Assembly: GCA_030432435.1 (NCBI GenBank)
Contig: JAUIGX010000006.1
Location: 1-37,459, forward strand
DNA from: Alphaproteobacteria bacterium
GTDB lineage: Bacteria; Pseudomonadota; Alphaproteobacteria; Rhodospirillales; Rhodospirillaceae
Direction of reading: 5' to 3'
Length of the DNA: 37,459 nt
Made by a program: the position numbers and the translations under genes. Every line of letters begins with the position of its first letter. Position 1 is the stretch's first letter. Below, in pieces: positions 27,587 to 37,164 of this stretch. The notes below the pieces were generated by a model, which saw only the letters and a list, made by a program, of their open reading frames with translations, did not search any database and was not told the origin of the DNA.

Positions 27587-28378
27587 ATGCTGTTCGCCCT
27601 GCTCTCCCCCGCCAAGCGGCTGGACTTTGCACCGCCGCCGGATTTTGTAAAATCAACACAGCCTGCACTGATGGAAGATGCCGCCGCCCTGGCCGCGCGC
27701 GCGAAGAAATATAGCCGGCGCGACTTGCAGAAACTCATGGGAATCAGCGAAAAACTAGCTGAGTTGAATTTCGAACGGTTTCAAGCTTTCGACCCCGCCA
27801 ACAAAAGCGACACCAAACCGGCGATGTTTACTTTTGCCGGCGATGTGTACATCGGCCTCGATGCCATGACCCTTGGCAAGGACGATGTAGCGTTCGCGCA
27901 AAAACATATCGGGATGCTATCAGGGCTCTACGGCCTGCTGCGCCCGCTGGACGCCATCCAGCCCTATCGCCTGGAAATGGGCTCGGCGGTGAAGACCGAA
28001 CGTGGACGTGATCTATATGCGTTCTGGCAAGAATCGCTGACCACACATATCAATGCCGTGACCGCAAAGATGAAAAATCCAACCCTCGTTAACTTAGCCT
28101 CGAATGAATATTGGGGCGCGGTGGATACAGCCCGGCTGAAGGCACCCGTCATCCAGTGTTCATTCAAGGAAGTGAAGGACGGAAAAGCTAGAATTCTGAG
28201 CTTTTTCGCCAAAAAAGCACGGGGGCTCATGGCCCGAGCTATCATCGACAACCGCTGGACACAGCCCGACGACCTGAAAGCGTTTAAGTCCGACGGCTAC
28301 CGCTTTGATCCGAAGACCTCAACTGAGGACGTCTGGATCTTCAGCCGCAAAGCCAAACCACCTATGACCAAAGCATAA
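27587..28378 (+). CDS. yaaA: Peroxide stress protein YaaA (UPF0246/DUF328)
   Basis: MLFALLSPAKRLDF...YSRRDLQKLMGISEKLAELNFERFQAF...PAMFTFAGDVYIGLDA...HIGMLSGLYGLLRPLDAIQPYRLEMGS. Confidence 0.96.
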   Translation: MLFALLSPAKRLDFAPPPDFVKSTQPALMEDAAALAARAKKYSRRDLQKLMGISEKLAELNFERFQAFDPANKSDTKPAMFTFAGDVYIGLDAMTLGKDDVAFAQKHIGMLSGLYGLLRPLDAIQPYRLEMGSAVKTERGRDLYAFWQESLTTHINAVTAKMKNPTLVNLASNEYWGAVDTARLKAPVIQCSFKEVKDGKARILSFFAKKARGLMARAIIDNRWTQPDDLKAFKSDGYRFDPKTSTEDVWIFSRKAKPPMTKA

Positions 28379-28402
28379 CAGGCCGCAAATGATCGGCCCC
28401 AC

Positions 28403-29068
28403 ATGATAGAGCCTCGCGTGAATACCGACGCTGAGATCAAACGGCAGCTCGGCATATTACGCCGCCGCGATGAAAACGTTGCGCGCGCGCTAAAGTCAGC
28501 GGGAATGCCCGGCGCGCGCGTCATGAAACCCGGATTCGCAACGCTGATCCGCATCATTGTCGATCAGCAAGTCTCCGTAGCCGCGGGCGCCGCCATCTGG
28601 GCGAAGTTAAGCCGCGCTGCGGGCGGGTCCGTCACCGCACCACGCTTGCTCGCGCTGGGCGAGACCGGTCTGCGCGCTGCCGGACTCAGCGGCCAGAAAG
28701 CCCGCTATGCCCTGGGGCTGGCCGAAGGCGTTGCTGCCCGGCGGCTCAATTTTGCATCCCTCGGGCGCGCCCGCGACGAGGACGTCCGCGAAACACTTAT
28801 CGCTTACAAAGGTATCGGCCTGTGGACTGCGGATATTTACCTCATGTTTGGCATGGGCCGCCCCGATATCTGGCCGGTCGGCGACCTCGCCCTTCAAATC
28901 GGTGCGCAACTTCTGCACGGCCTAAAAGCAAAGCCCACGCCCAAGGAGATGGAACTCATAGCCGAACCCTGGCGCCCTTACCGCTCCAGCGCCTCAATTC
29001 TGCTATGGCGATACTACGCGGCCGAGCGCGAAAAAGCGAAAATGGCCATGAAATCCGCCAAAAAATAG
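28403..29068 (+). CDS. DNA-3-methyladenine glycosylase II (AlkA-type HhH-GPD)
   Basis: FATLIRIIVDQQVSVAAGAAIWAKL, LIAYKGIGLWTADIYLMFGMGRPDIWPVGDLALQ (HhH motif and catalytic Asp position). Confidence 0.92.
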   Translation: MIEPRVNTDAEIKRQLGILRRRDENVARALKSAGMPGARVMKPGFATLIRIIVDQQVSVAAGAAIWAKLSRAAGGSVTAPRLLALGETGLRAAGLSGQKARYALGLAEGVAARRLNFASLGRARDEDVRETLIAYKGIGLWTADIYLMFGMGRPDIWPVGDLALQIGAQLLHGLKAKPTPKEMELIAEPWRPYRSSASILLWRYYAAEREKAKMAMKSAKK

Positions 29069-29129
29069 CCCCAGCCCCGCCTGTGGCCGGGTATGCAAAA
29101 CACCCTTTGCCTTTGGCGGTCTGCGCCCT

Positions 29130-29990
29130 ATGCTCCCGGCGCGCTCCGGGCCGCTTTATCCCGGATCTGTTGAATTCGCATTGACCGAGGATGAGCCCAC
29201 CGTGACCGAAGACACGCCCCAAACCGACAATCAAAACCAGCAGAACCAGCAAACCCCGCCCCTGTTCTATACAGCGCCGGAGCCCCTAGTCCGGGGTGGG
29301 CACAAAGATTTGAAAATCCGCCCTGAGTGGGATTTCTCCTTTGCCGCCAAAACCAACACCATTCCAATTACTGCCCCCGAATTCTCGCTGGCCGCCCGTC
29401 ATTACCCCATTATCATGTTGGGTAAGGACTTGGTGCCGGTGATCGCCGTCGGGCTAAACTCGCAAAAAAACCTATTTGTCGGTGACGACGGTATGTGGGA
29501 GCCCGGCAGCTACATCCCGGCGTATGCGCGCCGCTATCCGTTTATTCTGATCGGACAACAAACTGACGAGCGTTTGCAAATGGGCGTCGATAGCAAAGCC
29601 CATTCGGACAAAGAGAACGCACGTCCTCTGTTTGAAAACGAGGAAGAAACCGAGACCGTCAAAAAAGCCTTAACAATGGCTGAGCAGTTCCACCAAGCTT
29701 ACATGTTCACGTCCGAGTTCGCGAAAGCGATCAACGAGGCTGGAATTGTCGAAGAGCGCGCGATTGAAGTGGAAGCCCAGAACGGCGAGAAAACCAACCT
29801 CGGGTCTTTCAAGGCAATCAACGAAGAGAAATTTAAGGAAGTTCCCGACGAAACCTTCCTTGATTGGCGCAAGAAGGGCTTCTTGCACAGCATCTACTTC
29901 CATCTGCAGTCCCTCAACAACTGGGACAATCTGATTGGCCGCGGGGCGATCAAGTCCGGCGCAAATGGCCAAGGCACCGTAAACTTCTAA
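29130..29990 (+). CDS. SapC family protein
   Basis: HYPIIMLGKDLVPVIAVGLNSQKNLFVGDDGMWEPGSYIPAYARRYPFILIGQQTDERLQMGVD; likely start GTG at 29202 (VTEDTPQTDNQNQQ). Confidence 0.92.
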   Translation: MLPARSGPLYPGSVEFALTEDEPTVTEDTPQTDNQNQQNQQTPPLFYTAPEPLVRGGHKDLKIRPEWDFSFAAKTNTIPITAPEFSLAARHYPIIMLGKDLVPVIAVGLNSQKNLFVGDDGMWEPGSYIPAYARRYPFILIGQQTDERLQMGVDSKAHSDKENARPLFENEEETETVKKALTMAEQFHQAYMFTSEFAKAINEAGIVEERAIEVEAQNGEKTNLGSFKAINEEKFKEVPDETFLDWRKKGFLHSIYFHLQSLNNWDNLIGRGAIKSGANGQGTVNF

Positions 29991-30002
29991 TCTACCTGCA
30001 AC

Positions 30003-30028
30003 ACCAGGGGAGCCATGTCTCCCCTGGT
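30003..30028 (+). terminator. Hairpin downstream of sapC-like gene (possible terminator)
   Basis: accaggggag-ccatgt-ctcccctggt, 10-bp perfect stem, but no T-tract. Confidence 0.5.
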
Positions 30029-30128
30029 CCGCCGCCCTCAAGGCTTGCGCCCACCCCCCACGGCACTACACTAGCGACCAACAACCACTACACAGACGGT
30101 GTAGGGATCATTCGATTGTTGGGGAAAT

Positions 30129-31832
30129 ATGCGGGCAATCACCCACATTGAGGTGTATGCCGCCAAGGGCGGGCGCTGGGCGCTGCACAGCCGCGTGCTG
30201 GAAAATGAGCGCGGCCTGGCGATGGACACAGCCAGAGAGCTGAGCAACGACACCGATACCCCGACCCTAGTTCTCGAAGAACGCCTCGAGATGGAAACCG
30301 GCAATGTGCAGGTGGAAATCATCTACCGGAGCGCTGGCGCCACATCCGATATACTAGGCCCGGCGTCCGGCATGGACGTAACTTCCCGCGTTATTATGGT
30401 CGCGCTCAATGCCTTCGGGATCGGAGCCATTGTGGCCGTGGTATCCGCCGTTTTATTTTCGGCCGCCCAATCATCGTCCAGTTACGGATTTTTTCTACTT
30501 CTCGTTTTCGGCGTCGCCACGCTTGGGTCGGGGCTTTTGTTGTTCAAATACTATGTCCCCATGGACTTCATTCTATGGCGGCGCAAAACACCGGACTCCC
30601 AGCAGCGCACCTTGCAGGCTCTTCAGCACGGCGTAGAAAACCCAACGGCAGAGTCTCCTCACTCCTACCGCAAGTCTGCTTATAAAAATGAACCGCGGCC
30701 TGCGCCGCCGCCGCGCAGCACAGAGTCAAACATGGAGCAGACCTCGTTTCATATCGGCGAGTCCCCGCAAGACGACGATGCACCGCCTGAACTTGACAAC
30801 TCTGACGCCGCTGAAAGCACGGAAGGCACCGTCGCTGACGATGCGGCTGCGATCGAAGACGACCGGCTCAAAGAGCCGCGCGATCGCCTTACGGCATTTG
30901 CGACAAACTCTTTTGCCGAAGTTCTGACTGCTCGACCCGAAATGCAGGCCTTCGAACGTTACGGTGTCAATTTGTATATCGCGGGAGCTGCGATACCACT
31001 GGCAGGACACTACCGCCTTGATGAGCCGGCAAAAATAAAGCTTCTGCAGCATGCGCTGGAGCAAGCCGGAACGAATTCTGAGGCAGCTAAATCATTTTGT
31101 GAACGGTTGGATAGCGCCGTACAACGACCTCGCTACCGCAAACTTATGGATGCCGGGCAAGCAGCCATGACCGCCTTGCTGAATGGAACCAAATCACGCC
31201 AAGCCCCGCTGCCAGAATTGATTCAACAGTGGGCCGAACGAACAGAGCAAACGACCGACACAAAACCCGTTACCTTCTTACTCACCGACATTGTCGGATC
31301 GACGGCGATGACCAGCAAACTTGGAAACTCCGGCGCACAAAAAGTGGTGCGAGCCCACAACACGCTCGTTCGGGCGGCAACAAAACGGCATAAAGGCACC
31401 GAGGTGAAGCACACTGGCGATGGCTTGCTGGTAACTTTTCCAAATCCAGTCGCGGCCGTGCGCGCCGCAAGCGAAATTCAGCAGGAAGCCCTGGCCTACA
31501 CACTCGACAACCCTGACGCACCGCTTGAACTGCGGGTAGGCTTAAATGCAGGCAGCGCCGGGTTTGAAGACGGCGAATACTTCGGCGAGCCGGTTTTGCT
31601 GTTGGGCGGCATTTGCGATGCGGCCAAAACCGGCCACATCGCTTGCTCTGTGCATATTCAATCGAAATGCGGTGGGGCGGGGTTTCACTTCACCGACCTC
31701 GGAGAAGTCGCCGTCAAGGGCACTCCACAGCCACAACATTTGTTCGATGTGGAATGGAAGCCGAAACCTCGCGCGCCGAAAGACGAACTCGAGTACCGGC
31801 AGATCGGAACGCAAAACCCACCGGCGAGTTGA
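30129..31832 (+). CDS. Class III adenylate/guanylate cyclase with novel N-terminal region and two TM helices
   Basis: FLLTDIVGSTAMTSKLGNSGAQKVVRAHNTLVRAATKRHKGTEVKHTGDGLLVTFPNPVAAVRAASEIQ...LRVGLNAGSAGFEDGEYFGEPVLLLGGICDAAKTGHIACS. Confidence 0.93.
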   Translation: MRAITHIEVYAAKGGRWALHSRVLENERGLAMDTARELSNDTDTPTLVLEERLEMETGNVQVEIIYRSAGATSDILGPASGMDVTSRVIMVALNAFGIGAIVAVVSAVLFSAAQSSSSYGFFLLLVFGVATLGSGLLLFKYYVPMDFILWRRKTPDSQQRTLQALQHGVENPTAESPHSYRKSAYKNEPRPAPPPRSTESNMEQTSFHIGESPQDDDAPPELDNSDAAESTEGTVADDAAAIEDDRLKEPRDRLTAFATNSFAEVLTARPEMQAFERYGVNLYIAGAAIPLAGHYRLDEPAKIKLLQHALEQAGTNSEAAKSFCERLDSAVQRPRYRKLMDAGQAAMTALLNGTKSRQAPLPELIQQWAERTEQTTDTKPVTFLLTDIVGSTAMTSKLGNSGAQKVVRAHNTLVRAATKRHKGTEVKHTGDGLLVTFPNPVAAVRAASEIQQEALAYTLDNPDAPLELRVGLNAGSAGFEDGEYFGEPVLLLGGICDAAKTGHIACSVHIQSKCGGAGFHFTDLGEVAVKGTPQPQHLFDVEWKPKPRAPKDELEYRQIGTQNPPAS

Positions 31833-31846
31833 ACCTTATTGAGACT

Positions 31847-33943
31847 CTAGAATCTCATACGCAACCCGCCCGCAACAACGCGCGGCAAGCCGACCGATAC
31901 TAAACCGTCGGCACTAAGCCCGGCTTCAATCGTGCGATCAAAAACGTTCTCTGCACTTATAAACAAAGTGGCATAGTCGGTGACCGCCATGTCCGCATAG
32001 AGATCAAGCACAGCGTAGCCGGACAAACGACGGACGTTTTGATCGTCGTCGAATTGACTGCTAACGCCCCGGCCTTCCACCTTAAGAGTCCAGCGGTCAT
32101 CGGGCCGCCAGACTGCCGAGACCGTGCCTTGATGGCTAGCGACCTGGGCGAGCCGATTGCCGACCAGCGCCGGTTCATCGGTGCTGCGTTTCACTTTCGG
32201 ATCAGTGTACAGATACCGCAAAGCCATCTCGAACTGACTGGACAGCGCCCATACGGCTTCCGCTTCGACACCGTTCACCTCTATGCGGTCCAAGTTGCGG
32301 CGATGGCGCAACGACCCGCCGCCGGGAACAAAGACTCCCAATTCAGCGTTAAATCCAGGCGTCGTGGTAATCGTGATATTACTCACAGCATCGTTGAGCC
32401 AAACATGGAAAAACGTCGCGTCCAGCTTCAGAACGGCTGACGGCGACCATTCAGCGCCGCCTTCCACGCCCCAAAGACGCTCAGGGTTCAGGTTAGGATT
32501 GGCTTCGGTAATGTCGTTCCCGACGCGAAACGGTCTGTAAAGTTCATTGATGGTGGGGACGCGATACCCGCTGTACGCAACTGCTTTTACGGCCAAGTCG
32601 TCCGCGACCGCGATGTGCGCTCCCGCTCGGAAATTGCCGACGGTACCGTCGCGCACAGGAAACGCATCGTTGCGCAACGAAGATCCATCTGCGATCTCAG
32701 TTTCCACGCGCGAGCCATTGGACTGACGCCAGTAGTCGACACGCCCTCCCGCCGTAAGGGTCACCCCCGGCAACGCCTCCCAGTTTAACTCGGCGAACGC
32801 ACCGGTAATAAGCTGCTCGCCCCCCGCGCTACGATTGCGAGAGAATTTGTCGTTAACGACAAAGAACCTTTCGTTGGCAGAGCCTTCGACATGGCGCAAG
32901 TCGGCCCCCATCTCGACGGAGATCGTCTCGGTCAGCGGCACTCGTACGATTCCGTTTGCCCCGACAGCTGTCGAGGGAACGCTGTACTGGTCCAGAGCCG
33001 GGCTTGCGGTTGTGCGCGCATTGTCGATAGACGCGAATAATGTGCTGAACTTCTGATCGCGGAGATAGACATTGGCTTCCCAGGAAACCTGATCATCGCC
33101 GAGGTAGTGAACAAGACTGGCGCTGCCGTTCGCAATTTGGGTCTGCGATGCCTGCACATCGATACCGTTGATATATCGGTCGTCCGAATATCCGGCACTG
33201 ACGGTCAAGAGCGTGCCGTTGCTAAGGTCGATGCGCGTCCCACCCTGGAACCACCCGCCGCGATTATTCGCCGGTCGGTCAATTGGTCCACGCTGGTCTT
33301 CGCGTAGAAGATATGGACCGTCACTGTCGTGGCCGTTTACCGTTCCAAAAAACTGCGCACGTCCCACGGTGAACTGACCGGAGACCGTGCCTTCCATGCT
33401 GTTCAGGCTATCGCCGCGAATTTCGCCCCAAAGTGTGTTCTCGTCATCTGCACGGGTGCGAACGCGTATAACACCGGCCAGCGCAGAATTGCCCCAAGAC
33501 CCGGCACCTCCGCCGCGGGTCACAATCGTGCTGTCCACGGCTGCAGCCTGCATGCGGCTCCAATCAATCCAGCCGCCAAACGGGTCGTTCTGCGGAATCC
33601 CATCCAAAAGAAGAAGCGTGCGTCCTGCACCGCTGGGGCCAAGGCCTCTAAGGGTAATGCCCTGAGTGGTCGGATGTGCCGCACGACTTGACTGGCGGCG
33701 AAACAGGCCGAATCCAGGAACCGTTTGCAGCACTCCATCAAGGCGAGATTCACCCGAAGTATCGAGTTCTAATCGACCTATGGTAGTGGTGGCGTATATC
33801 TGCTCGCTGGGAGAGGGTGGCAAGTGGCGGGCGGTGACTTCGATCTCTTCGAGCGTCGGCACATTGCTCTGTGCCATGGCTCCTGACGAAACGATGCCGG
33901 CGGCCAAAACACTCGCGCCCCAAATCCATTTCCGACCCGTCAT
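31847..33943 (-). CDS. TonB-dependent receptor, substrate unknown
   Basis: Start MTGRKWIWGASVLAAGIVSSGAMAQ; plug ITLRGLGPSGAGRTLLLLDGIPQNDPFGGWIDWSRM; C-terminal ARVVAGGLRMRF-type barrel end. Confidence 0.92.
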   Translation of the reverse strand: MTGRKWIWGASVLAAGIVSSGAMAQSNVPTLEEIEVTARHLPPSPSEQIYATTTIGRLELDTSGESRLDGVLQTVPGFGLFRRQSSRAAHPTTQGITLRGLGPSGAGRTLLLLDGIPQNDPFGGWIDWSRMQAAAVDSTIVTRGGGAGSWGNSALAGVIRVRTRADDENTLWGEIRGDSLNSMEGTVSGQFTVGRAQFFGTVNGHDSDGPYLLREDQRGPIDRPANNRGGWFQGGTRIDLSNGTLLTVSAGYSDDRYINGIDVQASQTQIANGSASLVHYLGDDQVSWEANVYLRDQKFSTLFASIDNARTTASPALDQYSVPSTAVGANGIVRVPLTETISVEMGADLRHVEGSANERFFVVNDKFSRNRSAGGEQLITGAFAELNWEALPGVTLTAGGRVDYWRQSNGSRVETEIADGSSLRNDAFPVRDGTVGNFRAGAHIAVADDLAVKAVAYSGYRVPTINELYRPFRVGNDITEANPNLNPERLWGVEGGAEWSPSAVLKLDATFFHVWLNDAVSNITITTTPGFNAELGVFVPGGGSLRHRRNLDRIEVNGVEAEAVWALSSQFEMALRYLYTDPKVKRSTDEPALVGNRLAQVASHQGTVSAVWRPDDRWTLKVEGRGVSSQFDDDQNVRRLSGYAVLDLYADMAVTDYATLFISAENVFDRTIEAGLSADGLVSVGLPRVVAGGLRMRF

Positions 33944-34063
33944 AGTCCCTCCCGAGAACAAAATATAAGGTGTTGAAGCGCCTACCCTTATCAAAAAAGC
34001 ATCTGAGGCAACAAGATAACCCTACTTCTTGCGGTTCGATGCTGGTATTCGCGCCGTGATCAG

Positions 34064-34759
34064 TTGATTATACTGAGTAAAACAGTGTTGGGGCGCATAC
34101 TCGTGTGTAACAAAGCGTGTCGATTGGCCTCATTGGTGGTGGGGCTGCTTTCTTTTAGTGAGCCAGGGTACGCAGGCAACATTAGTGCCGCGATCGTGCA
34201 GAACGACGGCACGCCCATTCAAAGTGCGGTCATCAGTGTAAGGGGCAAGGGGCAAGCTCCGGCAACCGCGGCGGCCGGCACACGAGCCACCATGACACAG
34301 AGCGGGCAGCAGTTCAGCCCTTACGTGCTTCCAGTCCAGGCCGGAACCACGGTTGAGTTTCCGAACCGAGACCCCTTTCGCCACCACGTCTATTCATTTG
34401 CGGCCGCAAAAGTCTTCGAGCTTAAACTTTATGACTCCTCCGAAGCCGAAACGATGCTCTTCGATAAAGAAGGCGTTATCCCGCTCGGGTGCAATATTCA
34501 CGACAACATGCTCGCGTACATCTATGTCGTGAGCACGCCGCATTTCGGACGGACGGATAAAAACGGCAAAGCTGCCATCGAGGGGCTGCCCGCCGGCGAT
34601 TACACAGTCGAAGCTTGGCATCCGGATCAGCGTTCAAGTCCGGAAACGGCAGAGATAACGGTCACCACCGATGGAACGGTCTCCGTTCAATTTGAGATGG
34701 ACCTCAAGCGGTCGCGGCGGCAGGAAAAGCCCGGCGCATTCGACGACACCGAATACTAA
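34064..34759 (+). CDS. Secreted cupredoxin-like protein (often annotated methylamine utilization protein)
   Basis: VEFPNRDPFRHHVYSFAAAKVFELKLY...VIPLGCNIHDNMLAYIYVVSTPHF: His, Cys, His, Met arranged as in type 1 copper sites; then a carboxypeptidase-regulatory-like segment. Start TTG at 34064 or GTG nearby. Confidence 0.85.
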   Translation: MIILSKTVLGRILVCNKACRLASLVVGLLSFSEPGYAGNISAAIVQNDGTPIQSAVISVRGKGQAPATAAAGTRATMTQSGQQFSPYVLPVQAGTTVEFPNRDPFRHHVYSFAAAKVFELKLYDSSEAETMLFDKEGVIPLGCNIHDNMLAYIYVVSTPHFGRTDKNGKAAIEGLPAGDYTVEAWHPDQRSSPETAEITVTTDGTVSVQFEMDLKRSRRQEKPGAFDDTEY

Positions 34760-34773
34760 ATCGGAGCCCCCAG

Positions 34774-37164
34774 GTGTTTCAGACCTTTCAAACGCGACTG
34801 GTTCTGTTTTTCGGACTGCTGTTCTTGGTTGTCGGCATCGCGACGCTGTTGCTGGTGCGCAACGCCATCCAAAACAACATCTTCGATCAAGCGCGCGCGC
34901 AATTGGTGACCACGAACGATATTTTCAATATTCAGGTCAAAACTACGGCTGAATCGCTCGAAGACGGCTCTGCCGTTGTCGCGCAGGACTTTGGATTCCG
35001 TCAGGCAGTTGCAACGGATGACCGCCCCACCATTTTGTCCGCGCTCAACAATCTTGCGGCACGCATCAACGCCGACCGTGCTTTTCTGGTGTCCCTGGAC
35101 AACATCGTTTTAGCCGACACCGCCATGGATGCCGACGCCGTCAACTCATCCGCGGCCGCCTTTGCGTTTCCAGACATGATCGAAACCGCCGACATCGAGG
35201 GCAGTACCACGGCCGCGGCCGTCTTGGATGAAGAAATTTATCAGCTGGTGGTCGTTCCGGTGCTCGCGCCGGTGCCCATTGCCTGGATTGTGGTCGGCGT
35301 GGAAATCGATGACGCATTCGCCATGAGCCTGCAGCAAGCGTCGACCGTGCCCGCCGAGGTCACGTTTGCCTATGAGAGCGGTCAGCATGGATGGCGAACT
35401 CCTGCGTCCACATTGAACACGGACTTACGGGCAATTCTTGCCGGCGCCCTTACAAACGATACGCGCTTCATGGGCGAGCCGGGAACTCTTGCCATGGGCA
35501 CCAGCGACTACGTGACGCTGGTCGAACCCTTGTCGGAGTCCGGCGAGGGTTCGCATGTAAATATCGTGCTTCAGTACTCACTGGATGTCGCCCTGCAGCC
35601 ATATCAGCCCCTATTCTTCTCGCTGCTGATCCTCGCCGCAGCGGCGCTGACGCTGACGCTGGTTGCCGCGGCTGTCATCGCCAACAGCATCGCGAAACCG
35701 ATCCGCCAGCTCGACACGGCGGCACGGCGTATTCAAGACGGTCGCTACGACGAAAAAATCACTATTTCGCAGAAAGATGAATTGGGCCGACTGTCAGAAA
35801 CCTTCAATCAGATGATGGACGGCATCGCCGAGCGCGAAGAACGGATAGCTTATCAAGCCCGCCACGACTCTCCGTCCGGTCTGCCCAACAGAATGTCGTT
35901 TGAAGGCCACGTGGCCGACATGATCGTAGCGCGCCAAGCCGGACCCAGCGTCTTCAGTGTTCTGCTTTTACAAATCGGCCGTTTCTCAGAAATCAACAGT
36001 ACGCTCGGCCATGAGACCGGCGAGCAACTGGTCCGTAGGATCGGCAAAAGTTTGCAGGAAATCGTACCGGGTTCCGGCACTGTCGCGCGTCACTCGAACA
36101 GCATCCTCGCCGTAGCGCTTGATGAACATGATACATCAAAAGTGAAAGCAATCGTTGATCGCATTTTACACTTTTTCGAAGATGCCATCAGCATTGGCGG
36201 CTTGAACATTGACGTCACCATAACCATTGGGGGAGCGCGCTATCCAGATCATGGCACGACCAGCCGCGTGCTGCTGCAACACGCCGACACCGCGATCTAT
36301 GAAGCGAAACGCGCCGGCAGCACGTACATGGTCTATGATCCGGATCTAGACCCTCACAAGCCCGAACGACTTTCGATGATGGGCGAATTGCGCCGCGGCC
36401 TCGATGAAGGGCAATTCAAATTTTACTATCAGCCCAAAGTGGACATCGCCACCGGCACAGTGACAGCCGTGGAAGCCTTGATCCGCTGGATTCACCCCGA
36501 GCGCGGGTTTATGCCGCCTGACTTATTCATTCCGATGGCCGAGCAGACCGGCAACATCAAGAAATTGACAAACTGGGCTCTAGATAACGTTGTGAAACAA
36601 TCTCGGGCGTGGAGCGACAAGGGCATTCATGTAAAAATCGGCGTGAATTTATCGGCCCACGACCTTACCAATCGGCATCTTCCCGCGCAGATCGGCAAAC
36701 TGCTCGCGGATCACAATGTCCGGGCTGAAAGCCTCATTCTCGAAATTACCGAAAGCGCGGTTATGGAGGATCCCACTCGCGCGATGGAAGTGCTCAAAGA
36801 ACTCAACGCCATGGATCTGACGCTGTCCATTGACGACTACGGGACCGGATATTCCTCCATGGCCTATCTGAAAAGCCTGCCGGTGCAAGAGATCAAAATC
36901 GACAAGTCCTTTGTTCTAAATCTGGCGGAGAATGCCGGTGATGAGATTTTGGTCCGCTCGACCATTGAATTGGGGCATAATCTGGGGCTGAAGGTCACTG
37001 CCGAGGGTATCGAAGACCAGGGATCTTTGGATATTCTAAAACGATACGGCTGCGAAACAGGCCAAGGGTATTTCATCAGCAAGCCCGTCCCGGTCCAGGA
37101 CTTTGAGGAGTTCTATGCCACATCCCGTTGGTCGCCCAACCGAACCTCACAAGAGCCGGCTTAA
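34774..37164 (+). CDS. Membrane sensor protein: periplasmic domain-HAMP-degenerate GGDEF-EAL (c-di-GMP phosphodiesterase)
   Basis: GTG start; HAMP SIAKPIRQLDTAARRIQDGRYDEKI; GGDEF position reads ARHSNSILAVAL; EAL motifs EALIRW, EITESAVMED, IDDYGTGYSSMAYL, KIDKSFV, TAEGIE intact. Confidence 0.93.
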   Translation: MFQTFQTRLVLFFGLLFLVVGIATLLLVRNAIQNNIFDQARAQLVTTNDIFNIQVKTTAESLEDGSAVVAQDFGFRQAVATDDRPTILSALNNLAARINADRAFLVSLDNIVLADTAMDADAVNSSAAAFAFPDMIETADIEGSTTAAAVLDEEIYQLVVVPVLAPVPIAWIVVGVEIDDAFAMSLQQASTVPAEVTFAYESGQHGWRTPASTLNTDLRAILAGALTNDTRFMGEPGTLAMGTSDYVTLVEPLSESGEGSHVNIVLQYSLDVALQPYQPLFFSLLILAAAALTLTLVAAAVIANSIAKPIRQLDTAARRIQDGRYDEKITISQKDELGRLSETFNQMMDGIAEREERIAYQARHDSPSGLPNRMSFEGHVADMIVARQAGPSVFSVLLLQIGRFSEINSTLGHETGEQLVRRIGKSLQEIVPGSGTVARHSNSILAVALDEHDTSKVKAIVDRILHFFEDAISIGGLNIDVTITIGGARYPDHGTTSRVLLQHADTAIYEAKRAGSTYMVYDPDLDPHKPERLSMMGELRRGLDEGQFKFYYQPKVDIATGTVTAVEALIRWIHPERGFMPPDLFIPMAEQTGNIKKLTNWALDNVVKQSRAWSDKGIHVKIGVNLSAHDLTNRHLPAQIGKLLADHNVRAESLILEITESAVMEDPTRAMEVLKELNAMDLTLSIDDYGTGYSSMAYLKSLPVQEIKIDKSFVLNLAENAGDEILVRSTIELGHNLGLKVTAEGIEDQGSLDILKRYGCETGQGYFISKPVPVQDFEEFYATSRWSPNRTSQEPA

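Noticed and set aside
30088-30104. ctacac-agacg-gtgtag hairpin upstream of the cyclase gene
   Set aside because: Only 6-bp arms; insufficient evidence for a regulatory role.
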